64,000 bases of DNA from Hysterangium stoloniferum (taxonomy: Eukaryota > Basidiomycota > Agaricomycetes > Hysterangiales > Hysterangiaceae), in the NCBI GenBank assembly GCA_015178975.1, contig WHVD01000103.1, positions 1 to 64,000 of the forward strand. The letters run 5' to 3'. Every line of letters begins with the position of its first letter. The stretch's first letter is position 1. The notes under the pieces are model-generated. The model saw only the letters and a program-made list of their open reading frames with translations, was not told the origin of the DNA and made no database searches. The position numbers and the translations under genes are program-made. Positions 46,043 to 57,772 of this stretch are shown here, piece after piece.

Positions 46043-47290
46043 CTGTCAAGTTATACTCATACCATCTGATTAAGATGACATAATGTGGATGGGAATTGGT
46101 ATCACAGTGAATATTTAAAAATCCCCAATCATTGGGACAGTTTTGTTCCTGCTCTTTTCACTGATTTTACTCTATCATAATATCCACTAGAGGAATGGAA
46201 GAATTCTTCCAAAATAAATCATGTGACATATATTCAATGTTCTAATTGATATATGACTGTCTCAGTTGCATTTCAACTATTACTCTTATCATGAAAGCTA
46301 TTTCTCCTCTCAAAAGAGGATAGGCCATCTCTCTCCTCCAAAGTGGACTCTCTAATAGGAATGTGGACTCTCTAATGGGAATGTGGACTCTCTAATGGGA
46401 ATGTGGACTCTCTAATGGGAATGTGGACTCTCTAATGGGAATGTGGACTCTCTAATGGGAATGTGGACTCTCTAATGGGAATGTGGACTCTCTAATAGGA
46501 ATGTGGACTCTCTAATAGGAATGTGGACTCTCTAATGGGAATGTGGACTCTCTAATGGGAATGTGGACTCTCTAATAGGAATGTGGACTCTCTAATAGGA
46601 ATGTGGACTCTCTAATAGGAATGTGGACTCTCTAATAGGAATGTGGACTCTCTAATAGGAATGTGGACTCTCTAATAGGAATGTGGACTCTCTAATAGGA
46701 ATGTGGACTCTCTAATAGGAATGTGGACTCTCTAATAGGAATGTGGACTCTCTAATAGGAATGTGGACTCTCTAATAGGAATGTGGACTCTCTAATAGGA
46801 ATGTGGACTCTCTAATAGGAATGTGGACTCTCTAATAGGAATGTGGACTCTCTAATAGGAATGTGGACTCTCTAATAGGAATGTGGACTCTCTAATAGGA
46901 ATGTGGACTCTCTAATAGGAATGTGGACTCTCTAATAGGAATGTGGACTCTCTAATAGGAATGTGGACTCTCTAATAGGAATGTGGACTCTCTAATAGGA
47001 ATGTGGACTCTCTAATAGGAATGTGGACTCTCTAATAGGAATGTGGACTCTCTAATAGGAATGTGGACTCTCTAATAGGAATGTGGACTCTCTAATAGGA
47101 ATGTGGACTCTCTAATAGGAATGTGGACTCTCTAATAGGAATGTGGACTCTCTAATAGGAATGTGGACTCTATAATAGGTCTTAGCAAGTCTACTAATAA
47201 GTAAAATTCATCAGGAGATGGATATGGACAAATAAAACCTGAAAGGAGGATGTCCTTCTAAGCTTTCCCCTATGGAGGGTGTTTATAATT
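46043..47290. repeat. Repeat family S, expanded copy
   Basis: The flanks (GATGGGAATTGGTATCACAG at the left; AAATTCATCAGGAGATGGA at the right) are almost identical to 58016-58390. The only large difference is the 20-bp array in the middle. Confidence 0.85.
46343..47179. repeat. 20-bp minisatellite, 42 units
   Basis: The unit is GTGGACTCTCTAATAGGAAT. By my count there are 41 full units and one partial unit in perfect head-to-tail order. The only variant is A/G in AATAGG against AATGGG: unit 1 is A, units 2-7 G, 8-9 A, 10-11 G, and the rest A. There are no spacers. The sister copy at 58266-58308 has two units. Confidence 0.97.
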
Positions 47291-47611
47291 ACTATAATCT
47301 CAAATATTTATTAATAAAAGTCTTATTTTTACAAAACTCCATCTTCAAATAGTGATATCTATTCTGAAACAATTAAATCATCAAAAAGAAACCATCAGAA
47401 ATAGTTCTCCATATTACATCTTATACAACCCATAGTTATTTAACAAATTCCATTGTATATAATTTCCTTCCTGTTACAGATGCCTACTAATACTTTTATT
47501 AGTACTTTGTTTTTTAAAAGTTGTAATGTAGTTATTTCCATGTAAAATATGTAAAATATTATTGGAAATTTTTCATACCACAGCTGTCTTTATTAAGTAA
47601 AACCACCTATA

Positions 47612-47816
47612 CAGTGAGGGACAAAACCCTTCCAATGATTTTTAGTTGTGCAAAGATTCTTGAATAACTCAAGAACCACTGTAGATGCAGACCTGAAATT
47701 TGGTGGTTGGTTAGGTCTACATGTTATCTATATGCCCTTAAAATATTATGACATAAGCATTAGTATTTCCCATGCTATAAATAAAATAATAATAAAATCA
47801 CATTGGAAGGGTTTTG
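47612..47816. repeat. MITE-like repeat with Tc1-type ends, right end truncated
   Basis: It starts CAGTGAGGGACAAAACCC after TA and ends in CATTGGAAGGGTTTTG before gag-like sequence. It is near-identical to 59251-59462. Confidence 0.75.
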
Positions 47817-47952
47817 AAGGATCTCAATGCTCCCAACACTTCCAACAATGAAGTAGAAGAACAGCTGGTGACATTGAAAAAGAAATCTTCCGATGAACCA
47901 ACTGAAATGTTGTTTGTCAACTCCATTGTGAAATTCACTGACTATTTGAAAA

Positions 47953-48676
47953 TGTTAAGAACTGAAAACTGACTAATGTCACTGGCCAACCAGGACCGAT
48001 CAGAAGGACTTGGCTTCAGCTTATGTGCTGCGCCCTCGCAAATATCCGTGGTGTGTCCTTAAATTTCAAACGTATGAAGACTAATCCCAAGAGTTCCTTT
48101 CGGCGAGATACCGATCGGGACCGAAGGACTAGTCGAGTGTCAGGCCAAGGGGTCGGGGCCGAAGATGGGCGAGCGCACGCAAAGGCGGATGGGGGGATTC
48201 TTAGTATGAGACTGTTACAGACGTATGTGGGTATTCTAAGTCAATATTCTGATTGCCTAGTAACTACAACTACAGCGGGTTCATATACAAGTAACAGGCG
48301 TCTAGAAAATACTAATGGGGAGGAGGGCGGAGGACGGCATTAGCAATAAGCTCGACTAGGAACGGGAGGTTTATGATTAGTTCGGAGGCCGATGATAACC
48401 GAGAGCAAAGATTACAATAAAAGGAAATAGTTCGAGGACTACAAATATAGATAGACATATGTGAAACATAGAGTGGAACGGATCATCATAATGAAAGGGA
48501 CGTATCAAAGCATAACCAGACAGAAAGGCGTAGTCGGGTTGAATTGACCGGAAGGCATACATCAGCATTGGGGGACTGACAGTCTCCGAGATATCGTCTT
48601 GATTGAAGAGAGGTAACTGCGACGATGTATCATCGGTTACCATCGGCGTGCAAAGAGTTGTGACACGGTCGTAACA
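47953..48676 (-). repeat. Solo LTR, family C, TSD GAAAA, CpG-rich
   Basis: 724 bp, TGTTAAGAACTG to GGTCGTAACA, with perfect GAAAA repeats at 47948-47952 and 48677-48681. Gag reads through the empty site (FTDYLK then TTEESKE). Unlike its surroundings it keeps many CpGs, so it is probably the youngest insertion in this block. Confidence 0.92.
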
Positions 48677-48947
48677 GAAAACCACTGAGGAAAGCAAAGA
48701 ATCATCCCACACCAGAGTTAAAGAACCCGAACCATGTACTGGCAAGGTTCCCAAAAAATTGAAGAATTTCCTTCTCCAATGCCATTTCAGTTTCCGTGAT
48801 CGAACTGCTGCATTTAAATCCGACAGTCGAAAAGTCAATTTCGCACTCTCTTATCTCAAGACTGCTCAGGATTGGTTTGAACCCAGACTATCCAGAATAT
48901 TTGATGAGACACCCATATGGCTTGATGACTGGGACATATTTGTGGAA

Positions 48948-49737
48948 TGCACCCTATATGCACCAATTGTCAGTTTACCGGAATTCCTGCCAGATTCGGT
49001 ATGTCAGACTTGTCCACGTTTGACTTTGTTACTTCGTGTATCAGTCACTGGAATTCCTGCCAGACTCTGTCCCTGTCTATGTCTGACTCTGTCCCTGTCT
49101 ATGTCTGACTCTGTCCCACACATCAGTCACCAGACCCCACTCAGAAAACCCATCATCTCTCTAACTGAGCCCCATTCCCATTATAGTCAAATGACCTGTC
49201 ACAATTCAGACTCCATTCCCACTCCATTCCCATTATGGTTTTATGACCTGTCATGATTCAGACTCTGCTTCTGTTCCATCCCATTCCCAACACCAGGTTT
49301 GGTGTTTACTTATCTTGTTTTATGTTTGTTAGTTTCATTTTCATTATTACTGGATTTGGCATGTCATTCCACAGTCTATATAGTCTGGCAGATGTTGTAC
49401 ATACAATCCAGTTAGAAAATCAGCCTAGATTCTCCCCAGTAATCTTAGTATATTTTCTGCTCTAAACTCCTCTTTGAATTACACCACTCTCACTAGTTGG
49501 AGCCCACAGGCTCCGACACATCTATCACTCAACCTCCAACTTATCTACCTCGACTCCCTGACCTCTCGACCTACAACCTCTCGACCCATGACCTCCACCC
49601 AGACTCCTTGGGATTCCCATCTGCCCATTTGAAATTGGAACATGATCTCATGAGGGTGCAGCCTATAAGCTGAAGCCAAGTCCTACCGGATTTCCCATGG
49701 GTTACTCCAGAAACCCTCTATGTACGCATCCTTAACA
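48948..49737 (+). repeat. Family-A LTR inside gag, 5' truncated
   Basis: Gag stops after WDIFVE (48947) and resumes with ELETNFGPYD (about 49740). The LTR ends CATCCTTAACA but lacks its first 40 or so bases, so no left target repeat remains. A 22-bp unit (CTGTCCCTGTCTATGTCTGA) is doubled near 49066-49110. Confidence 0.85.
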
Positions 49738-52700
49738 AAGAACTGGAAACTAATTTTGGACCTTACGATCACTCTGGTGAAGTGGAAAATGAATTAATGA
49801 CACTTAAAATAAAGGACAATCAATGAGTCTCTGACTATCTTGTCAAGTTCAATACCCTCGCCACATGATGTGGTTGGGACGATTCTGCCCTCAGGCACCA
49901 TTTCTATATGGGACTTCAGTCACGCCTTAAAGATGAGATCTGCAAAGATGGGAAGCTGAAAACTCTCCAACTCATGTGGATTAAAGCTCAGACATCTGAT
50001 ACCCATTATTGGGAATGAAAAGCCGAGGTCTCCAGAGAGAATCTGATGGAATGTTCTCAAAACAACAAGGCATTGACTAGCAAGTCTTCCAGCAATAACT
50101 CAGGCAATAACACCAGCAACTCTGGCACTAATACTGGCAAATCAAATTGGGAAAAAGACAAGAAATCCAACAAGGAAAAACAGTCAACTTCCGACAAACC
50201 CAACATTTCCCATTTGTTGGGTACCGACAGTAAACTCATTCTGAAGGAGAAACAATGATGCATGGATAACAATCTCTGCCTTTTCTGTGGGGGGAAAGGC
50301 AGACACAAGGTTTCTGATTGTACTGTTAAGTCTAGCTCTTCCAAGGCCCACACAGCAACTTCCACTACGACTACAATGTCCAAGGAAAACTTGCCACAGA
50401 GTCAAAAAAAGACTAAGCAACCCTCCAGAATCTGCATGGACAGAGGGTTGCATTGACTCTCTCTGTGTTTCTGAGATTATCCATCTCAATGTGTCCACTC
50501 TCTCTAATCCTGACTCACTATTTGTAAAACTCGTCTCTGACCTTCTTGGAAATTTAGTGTTCTGAGCTCTGATAGATTCCAGCTCCACACACACTGTTTT
50601 GTAGATACCACCTTTGCCACAAAACATAATCTGAAACTCCATTCTGTTCCCACAATTTCTTTGTGTCTGTTTGATGGCACTAGCAATACAGCAATTACCC
50701 AAGCGTATGACATATCCATCTGGTTCCCATGTGGAACATCCCAGACAGTTACTTTTTTCGTAACACAGTTGGACTCTAGCTGTTCAGTAGTTCTTGGATA
50801 CAACTGGCTCACCCAAGATAGTCCATTGCTTGACTGGGTATTGGGCAGTATTAATTTCTGGATTCCCAGCACTTCCATTCCTCCTGCAGCATCTTTTCTG
50901 GCCAGAGCCTCTTCGGCCTCGATGGCACTTCCGGCTTCTACTGAAACCTCCAAACCTCCGAAAATCTCTCTCATCAACGCTTCAACATTTGTCAGGGTGA
51001 CTAAACTGGATGGATTGGAGTGTTTTTTGATCAGCTTGAAAGTTGATGAAGCATCGGGACATTTTGCAACTCCAGAATTATCTGAGCTAAAAGCCGGCCT
51101 GGAAGGAGTTCCCAAAAAATACCATGATTTCATGGATATTTTCAGCAAGCAAAAAGCTGACCAGCTTGCACCGCACAGGCCCTATGACTTAAAAATTGAT
51201 ATTGAGCCTGGTTCAGACCCTCTGTTAGGACCTATTTACCCATTATCCCAATTGGAACTTTCGTCTATTTGGGAGTTCTTGGATGAACATCTGTTGATAG
51301 GTTTTATCTGTCCCTCAAAGTCTCCATATGGAGCACCTGTTCTTTTTGTCAAGAAGAAGGATGGTTTCCTTTGAATGGTTGGTTATGCTGTTTGGCCTTA
51401 CCAACACCTCTTCCACTTTTCAACATTTTGTTAACGATATATTTTCCAACATGCTTGACATATGCATTATAGTCTATTTGGATGACATTTTGATATTTTC
51501 TGAGGATCCCACTCTTCATGACAAACAAGTCTGTGAAGTTTTCCAAAGACTCTGAAAAAATGGTCTTTTCACCAACAGTAAAAATGCTATTTTGACATGG
51601 ATTCTATTGAATATTTAGGTTTCATTATCAGTCCTAAGGGTCTCCATATGGATGAAACCAAGGTTCAAGTTGTCTGTGACTGGCCCAAACCATGGAAAGT
51701 CAAAGACATTCAGTCATTTTTAGGTTTCATAAACTTCTACCATCATTTTATTCAGAACTACTTGGATATTACAATACCACTCACTCACCCAATCAGAACT
51801 TTCATCTATTTGGGAGTTCCTGGATGAACATCTGTCGATAGGTTTTATCCATCCCTCAAAGTCACTGTATGAAGCACCCATCCTTTTCATCAAGAAAAAG
51901 GATGGTTCCCTTCAACTCTGTGTCAATTTCAGAGGATTAAATTCCATTACATGGAAAGATAAGTACCCACTTCCACTTGTTACTGACTTACTCAATGCCC
52001 CACAGAAAGCTTGGATTTATACCAAAATAGACCTTAAACATATCTATCATTTGGTCCAAATTGCTGAGGGTGATGAATGGAAAACTGCTTTTTGAACTCG
52101 CTATGGATCCTTTGAATGGTTGGTTATGCCATTTGGCCTTACCAATGCCCCTTCTGCTTTTCAATGTTTTGTTAATGATATATTTTCCGACATGCTTGAT
52201 GTATGTGTTATAGTCTATTTGGACGACATTTTGGTATTTTCTGAGGATTCCACTCTTCATGACCAACAAGTCCACAAAGTTTTCCGAAGACTCTGAAAAA
52301 AATGGCCTTTTCACCAATGGTAAAAAATGCTATTTTGACATGGATTCTATTGAATATTTAGGTTTCATTATTGGACCCAATGGTCTCCATATGGATGAAA
52401 CCAAGGTTCAAGTTGTCCATGATTGGCCCAAACCATGGAAAGTCAAAGACATTCAGTCATTTTTAGGTTTCACAAACTTCTACCATCATTTTATTCAGAA
52501 CTACTCAGATATTACAATACCACTCACTCACCTTACCTGTAAATCTCAACCATGGGTTTTTGATGACAAATGCCACTCTGCTTTCCAGACTTTAAAAAAT
52601 GCTTTCACTTCTGCCCCAATTCTTTCTCATTGGAAACCTGATGTTCCAATTATTGTGGAAACTGATGCTTCTGATTATGCAATTGCCATGATTCTTTCCA

Positions 52701-53493
52701 TTCAAGATTCTGACAGTGAAATTCATCCAGTTGCATTTCTTTCTTGACACTAAAAGTGTCCGAACTCAACTACAATGTTCATGATAAGGAACTTTTGGCA
52801 AGCTTTGAAGCTTTCAAACATTGGTGTCACTAGCTCAAAGGTTCCACAACTCCCATTGACATTGTTACTGATCACAAAAATCTTGAATATTTTTCTACCA
52901 CTAAACTTTTGACTGGCTGGCAAGCCTGCTGGTCTGAATTTCTCTCCACTTTCAACATGATTATCCATTTCCAACCCAGATGTCTTGGTGGAAACCAGAT
53001 GCCATGACCTGACGATGGGACATCTATCCTAAAGAGGGGGAAAGTAACTACACCATTGTTAATCCACATAACTTGAAACTGCTCTTTACAACATAGCAAA
53101 TTTCCACATCTATTCAAGTGACTTCCCTCTACTATCCAATTATGCATAGTGTTATGATTATGGACATTGACATATTTGAATTTTCCGAGATTTTAGATTC
53201 TAAAATTAACAATCACCGATGTACTTGTAAATTGCTCTATTTAGTCAAATGGGCAGGTTACGAAGGTACTGATGAAGAAACTTCATGGATATTGACCATG
53301 GAACTTGGACACTATGGAAATTGTTATCGACTTCCACACAACTTATCTGAGCAAACCCAGACCTTTCTCATCACTCTGACTTTTTTCTGGTCTCTTTCTG
53401 TTTTAGTTTCTGATACTTCCGATCTGACACTCGTTCTTCAAAATTATGCAAGGTAAAAAAATATTATTGCAACTATTTTAGAGTTTCCAACAC

Positions 53494-55424
53494 TGTTACA
53501 ACCAGAATTCCTGCCAGACTCCAGGCACTAACTTATATGCACCCACACCCCTACCCACACCAATTATCAGTTTACTGGAATACCCACTGGACTCTGTACA
53601 TCAGACCTGTCCATGTTAGACCTCCATTACTTCATGTATCAGTCACCAGAATACCCACTGGACTCCATCCCTGTGTATCTCTGACCCTGTCCCATGCATC
53701 AGTCACTGGACCCCACTCAGAAAACCCGTCAGCCCTCTAACTGAGCCCCATTCCCATTATAGTCAAATGACCTGTCACATTTTGGACTCTGCTCCCACCC
53801 CATTCCTGTTATGGTTTTATGACCTGTCACGATTTGTACTCCACTCCATTCTGTCCCACTCCTAACGCCAAGTTTGGTGTTTATTTATCTCATTTTATGT
53901 TTGCTAGTTTAGTTTTCATTATTACTGGATTTGGTATACATATTATTCATTCCACAGTCTATATAGTTCTGGCAGATGTTGTACATACAATCCAGTCAGA
54001 AAATCAGCTTAGATTCTCCCCAGTAATCTTAGTATATTTTCCACTCTAAAATCATCTTTGAAACACACTGCTCTTACTCGTTGGGGTTCTCCATCAATGA
54101 TGACTGGAAGGGGCAGAGGTTGAGTACATTCTGAGATATTGTTAGGAACACAAGGTTCTAACATGGAAAGGTGGAAAACAGGATGGACTGCTTGCATACT
54201 ATTGGGAAGTCAGAGAGTCCATGAAAGTGAGCCGGCTTGTGCTATAATTTCAAAAGGGCCTGAGAATTTCTCAGCAAGTTTTTTAGAAGGTCAGGTAGTT
54301 CAGAAGAATTGAGCTTTTACAAAAACCTGATCACCAATTTTAAAGTTAGGAGGTGGGATCCTGTTTTTGTCTGCAGAATGTTGATAATATTCCTGAGCGG
54401 CAGAAATAGCTTTCCGAAGTTCTTGATGTAACTCATCGAGATCAGTAATAAATTCTTGAGCATGGATGGAAGTCAAATTTCATTCAGAATGTACTGTGAG
54501 ATTCAGATTATAGCCTTTGTTGGTGAAAAAGGGAGAGGTGCTGGTAGTTGTGCTCAGGGAGTTATTGTAGGTGAATTCTGTGATCAGAAGATGGGATTTC
54601 CAGTTGTCCTGTTGGTAGTTGCAATAGATGCAGAGATATTGTTCCAGTGTTTGATTAACATGTTCTGTTTGTCCATCACCTTCCAGATGATATCCCGAGG
54701 TGAAGTGTAATTTCATGTCAAGGGCTTTTCTGAGGGCCTGGAAGAAATGGGAGATGAACTTGGAGCCTCGATTGGAAGGAAGTTGGAAGTTGTTGGATAA
54801 AATCCATGGAAATTGAGTTCCAGGGTTTTTCCAGTATCAGAAGTTGCTTGAGAAGGCTGTACAGCTTATGTCTCTGGGTTTTAGAGTGTAAGCAGGTGGT
54901 GCATGACTTACAGAACTGGGTTACGAAATCTCAGAGGTTGGGCCAACTATATTCTCTTCAGATTAGACCAAGAGTATTGTTAATGCCATAATGTCCAGAG
55001 ATTGGATGATTGTGTTTGTACTGAAGTATGTGGAGTTAGTTGGAGATTATTGGAATCTGGAACATAGGTCCCTCCATCAAGATGGATAAAACCTTGAGAG
55101 TCTTGTGACCATCGGGGTTGGTTGGGATTATTGGGAACTTCTAGGTGTGGCTTGAGGGCCAGGTTGGAAGTGAGTGTGGAAAGGATATCTTGATGTAACT
55201 GCCCCACAGGCTCTGACCCATCTATCACTCAACCTTTGACTTATCTATCTTGACTCCCCGACCTCTCGACCCACAAACCCCACCCAGACTCCCTGGGATT
55301 CCTGTCCACCCATTTGAAATTGGACAAGACGATCTCATGAGGGTGCAGCCTATAAGCTGAAGCCAAGTCCTACTGGCTTTCCCGCCAGTTTCTCCAGAAA
55401 CCCTCCGTGTATGCACCCTTAACA
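53494..55424 (+). repeat. Family-A LTR split by an inverted integrase segment
   Basis: The left part (53494-54061) starts TGTTACAACC. The right part (55204-55424) ends ACCCTTAACA. The break falls at the LTR sequence TTGG/AGCCCACAGG. Flanking 5-mers are AACAC and GACAC, a one-mismatch target duplication, and no polypurine tract precedes it, so it is more likely a solo LTR than the 3' LTR of the adjacent gag-pol. Confidence 0.8.
54062..55203 (-). pseudogene. Inverted gypsy integrase segment inside the LTR
   Basis: On the minus strand it reads QLHQDILSTLTSNLALKPHL, a linker (GTYVPDSNNLQLT), zinc-binding region (HNHPISGHYG; CKSC), the late integrase core (YHLEGDGQTEHVNQTLEQYL) and the C-terminal part (HPVFHLSMLEPCVPNN) up to IIDGEPQ. 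Its start follows on from MIMDID and its end leads into FEFSEILDSK, the two sides of the gap in the neighbouring pol. The middle of the core, with the first catalytic residues, is deleted. Stops again occur as TGA at Arg positions. Confidence 0.88.
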
Positions 55425-55429
55425 GACAC

Positions 55430-56490
55430 CCCAAATCCTCCTTTCACTTCAACTCCCATATCATCTGCAATCTCCACACTTTCCACCATATCCTGCACTT
55501 CATCATCTTCACTTTCTGGCCCCTTTCCCAACTCCCACCTCTTCTCTGCATATTCCACCAACAGATCATTTGGCTGATCCTTTGCCTTATTGGCAAACCT
55601 CTCAGAAACTGCAATAATGTCAATGCTGACCATTACCTTCTCCAGCAATTTGTTCTGCCTCTGGCAATTCCAGATCAATGACCAGAAACCTTTTTCCTGG
55701 ATTTCATTATGGTGCTCCAATGCATCCCGCATCTTCATCAGTTCCATCCCAATAAACACCAATGCATCCATGATATCTTTGAGAAGTCTGACGTTGGAAC
55801 TATTCATAATCAGTACCTCAGTCTCCATATTCTTGGCTATTCCCGGATTTTCCGCATCATCAGTTTTCTGAGCCTTCTCACCTTTTGGAGCCTTCTTCAT
55901 GGCAACAGTGCATGGAAGCTTGAGTACCATGCAAGGGTAGCAAGTTCTGCCCCATTTTACCTTCTGTTTCCAACAAGTCAAATTCTGAATCAAATACCAA
56001 TAACACAGACTGTCATGGACAATTTCCATCTGTTCCAGAGCTTTGACCTTTCATTTCTGTTTTGAAAACTAGTCAACTTCCAACCTTTTACAGAATTACT
56101 TACTTTAGGACTTGAAGGCCCAGCCTCTCCCTCTACTTCCACCTCCATGGCTTTTCATTGTGTTCAATTGTTATCAGAAGAAACACAGAACATTGTTGTT
56201 GTGACTTACTTTTTCCTTCCTTATCTCCTTCACTCGCTTTTCTGCTGCCTCAGCCTCCTGCCTTTTCTCTGCTTCATCTTTCAACTTCCGATCCTCTGCC
56301 ATTTTCTGCAACCACGCCTCCTTTTCCACCTTCACCCACTCCAACTTGTGCTTTTCTGCCTCTTCCACCTTCAATTCCCACATCAACACTTTTTCCTCCT
56401 CCTCTTGTCATTACTTCAACTCCTCCATCCTCTGTCATTTTCATTGAAGTTCTTCAATCTTTGACTTTTTTGGAGCATGGCAATTTTGGC
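55430..56490 (-). pseudogene. Decayed multi-exon gene encoding a Cys-motif and coiled-coil protein
   Basis: Minus strand: an N-terminal charged coiled coil (EEAEKHKLEWVKVEKEAWLQ; KDEAEKRQEAEAAEKRVKEI), an exon reading MEVEVEGEAGPSSPK ending at a GTAAGT donor, then a Cys motif (KVKWGRTCYPCMVLKLPC) and a helical C-terminus (IMDALVFIGMELMKMRDALE). Proteins with this Cys motif are common around transposons in Agaricomycetes; I recall the pattern but cannot name a function. Stops in the N-terminal part and the embedding between two LTRs suggest a relic. Confidence 0.45.
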
Positions 56491-56722
56491 ATCTGAATCT
56501 TCTGGGGTAGTGGTAAACAATGGTCGACAAATTGACATGCAGGTTGTGGATAAAGAAACAAAATTGTTAATTTGAATATTTGGAAGTTTTTACACTCAGA
56601 CCAGCAGCCAAAACTCTCACTTCCAGAATTGTGTAAATTTCATGACACATAACAATCAACTGTCACTTCAACTACTCAGTACCTAATCACCTCTATGGGA
56701 CTTTGGCCTAACAGGGGGGTAC

Positions 56723-57434
56723 TGTTACAACCCATTCCTGGATGTTTCAATATCCAACTTCTGACTTCTGACTTCTGACTTCCAACTTCCAACTTCTGAC
56801 TTCCAACTTCCAACTTCTGACTTCCAACTTCCAACTTCTGACTTCCAACTTCCAACTTCTGACTTCCAACTTCCAACTTCTGACTTCCAACTTCCAACTT
56901 CTGACTTCCAACTTCCAACTTCTGACTTCCAACTTCCAACTTCTGACTTCCAACTACAGAACATCATAGTTACCGTATCTTCTGTAATCTTCCCTTGTTC
57001 CACATTTGGTAATTTGTCCATTGACAAGTATTCATTCATTTATTTATTATATTCCAGTTTTGGAATAATGTCTCCCCAATTCATCTTATTGTATTCCCAT
57101 TTCAGAATACTTCCATTTCTGTCTTATTGTGGTCTTAGTTTCTAGTACAGTAATGAGAAGACTTATATTAGTTTCTGCAAATTTGTACTTTACTTTAGAT
57201 CTGATATTGACTTAGTTTCTTATTCCCTCTTCCATCTTTCTGTACACTTGATATTCAGAACCCTGAATATCCATATCTTCCAGCATAAGTCTCACCTTTG
57301 AAATCAAGGACTTCCGAGTGTTTGTGTAGAGGTGCAGCACATAAGCTGAAGCCGACATCCTGACCCTATCTGATAGTTTCCGAATTAGTGACTTTCTGAT
57401 AGTTCCAGAATAAGTTCCAACACGGCACTTAACA
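56723..57434 (+). repeat. LTR, family B, with expanded minisatellite
   Basis: 712 bp, TGTTACAACCC to GGCACTTAACA. It is preceded by a polypurine-like tract (CAGGGGGGTAC), so it was the 3' LTR of an element lying to the left. Its body contains the shared block GGTGCAGCACATAAGCTGAA. The right flank interrupts a copia gag on the minus strand. The solo copy at 60725-61244 is 520 bp. Confidence 0.85.
56757..56955. repeat. 21-bp minisatellite inside LTR B, about nine units
   Basis: The unit is CTTCTGACTTCCAACTTCCA plus A. In the minus frame it gives a 7-residue repeat, KLEVGSQ, an accident of the 21-bp period. The other family-B LTR has no array at this position. Confidence 0.95.
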
Positions 57435-57772
57435 GTTCCTTTTCCTTCATATCTAGCACATAGTTTTTGCCACACCTCCTTAGCAGACTTGAGGACAATA
57501 ATCTCATTCAAGGGTTCATCTTTCAGGGTCAGTACAATCTGGGCTCTAGCCTCCCAGATTTTTCACTGATCTGTTTCAGTGCCATCAAGGGTTTTCACAA
57601 TTCACAACTTTGATAACAGTTTGAGTGTGACATTTCCATGACTGTAAATTCAATCTGTTGTCATCTAGATATGGGATGTTGTAGAGACAAGAAGAATGGA
57701 GTTTGTGTTTTGGGAAGTTGATATATATTTCAAATGTGCAGTGAGTGTGCTAGTGGGACCCTACATATAACC
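57435..57772 (-). pseudogene. Ty1/copia gag N-terminal fragment (UBN2-like)
   Basis: Minus strand: IPYLDDNRLNLQSWK, then VLTLKDEPLNEIIVLKSAKE and VWQKLCARYEGKGT, the W-K and W..L...YEGKG pattern of copia gag. It follows a CCCAACA LTR end and a GGTTAT primer-binding-like stretch (57755-57772). It is cut at 57434 by the family-B LTR. Confidence 0.75.

Larger units (their letters stand above)
47817..53456 (+). pseudogene. Degenerate Ty3/gypsy gag-pol with chromodomain
   Basis: Order on the plus strand: gag (VEEQLVTLKKKSSDE; VPKKLKNFLLQCHFSFRDRT; NFALSYLK; ELETNFGPYD), a zinc knuckle (CLFCGGKGRHKVSDC, one residue longer than the usual CX2CX4HX4C), protease (ALIDSSSTHTV), reverse transcriptase ([13 protein letters not shown]), RNase H (IIVETDASDYAIA), then directly a chromodomain (YLVKWAGYEGTDEETSW). 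The integrase is missing here. Gag is split by two LTRs (47953-48676 and 48948-49737). The reverse transcriptase region is partly duplicated (51250-51790 and 51791-52530), and the first copy has lost about 165 bp after KKKDG. Many stops are TGA at Arg positions: 49824, 49866, 50016, 50256, 51553, 52093, 52294, 52745. It is non-functional. Confidence 0.92.

Noticed and set aside
46343-47179. CRISPR-like array
   Set aside because: Units of 20 bp are directly adjacent with no unique spacers, in a eukaryotic transposon. It is a minisatellite.
47648-47851. Small conserved gene, with a near-identical frame at 59287-59541
   Set aside because: Both frames lie inside the MITE-like repeat. Conservation reflects repeat copies, not coding.
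53494-55424. 3' LTR of the adjacent gag-pol element
   Set aside because: No polypurine tract precedes it, and the flanks AACAC/GACAC look like a one-mismatch target duplication, so a solo LTR fits better.
56676-57039. Minus-strand frames encoding a repetitive KLEVGSQ-type protein
   Set aside because: All three minus frames are open through the array because the 21-bp period is a multiple of three and stop-free. It lies inside an LTR with no start context.
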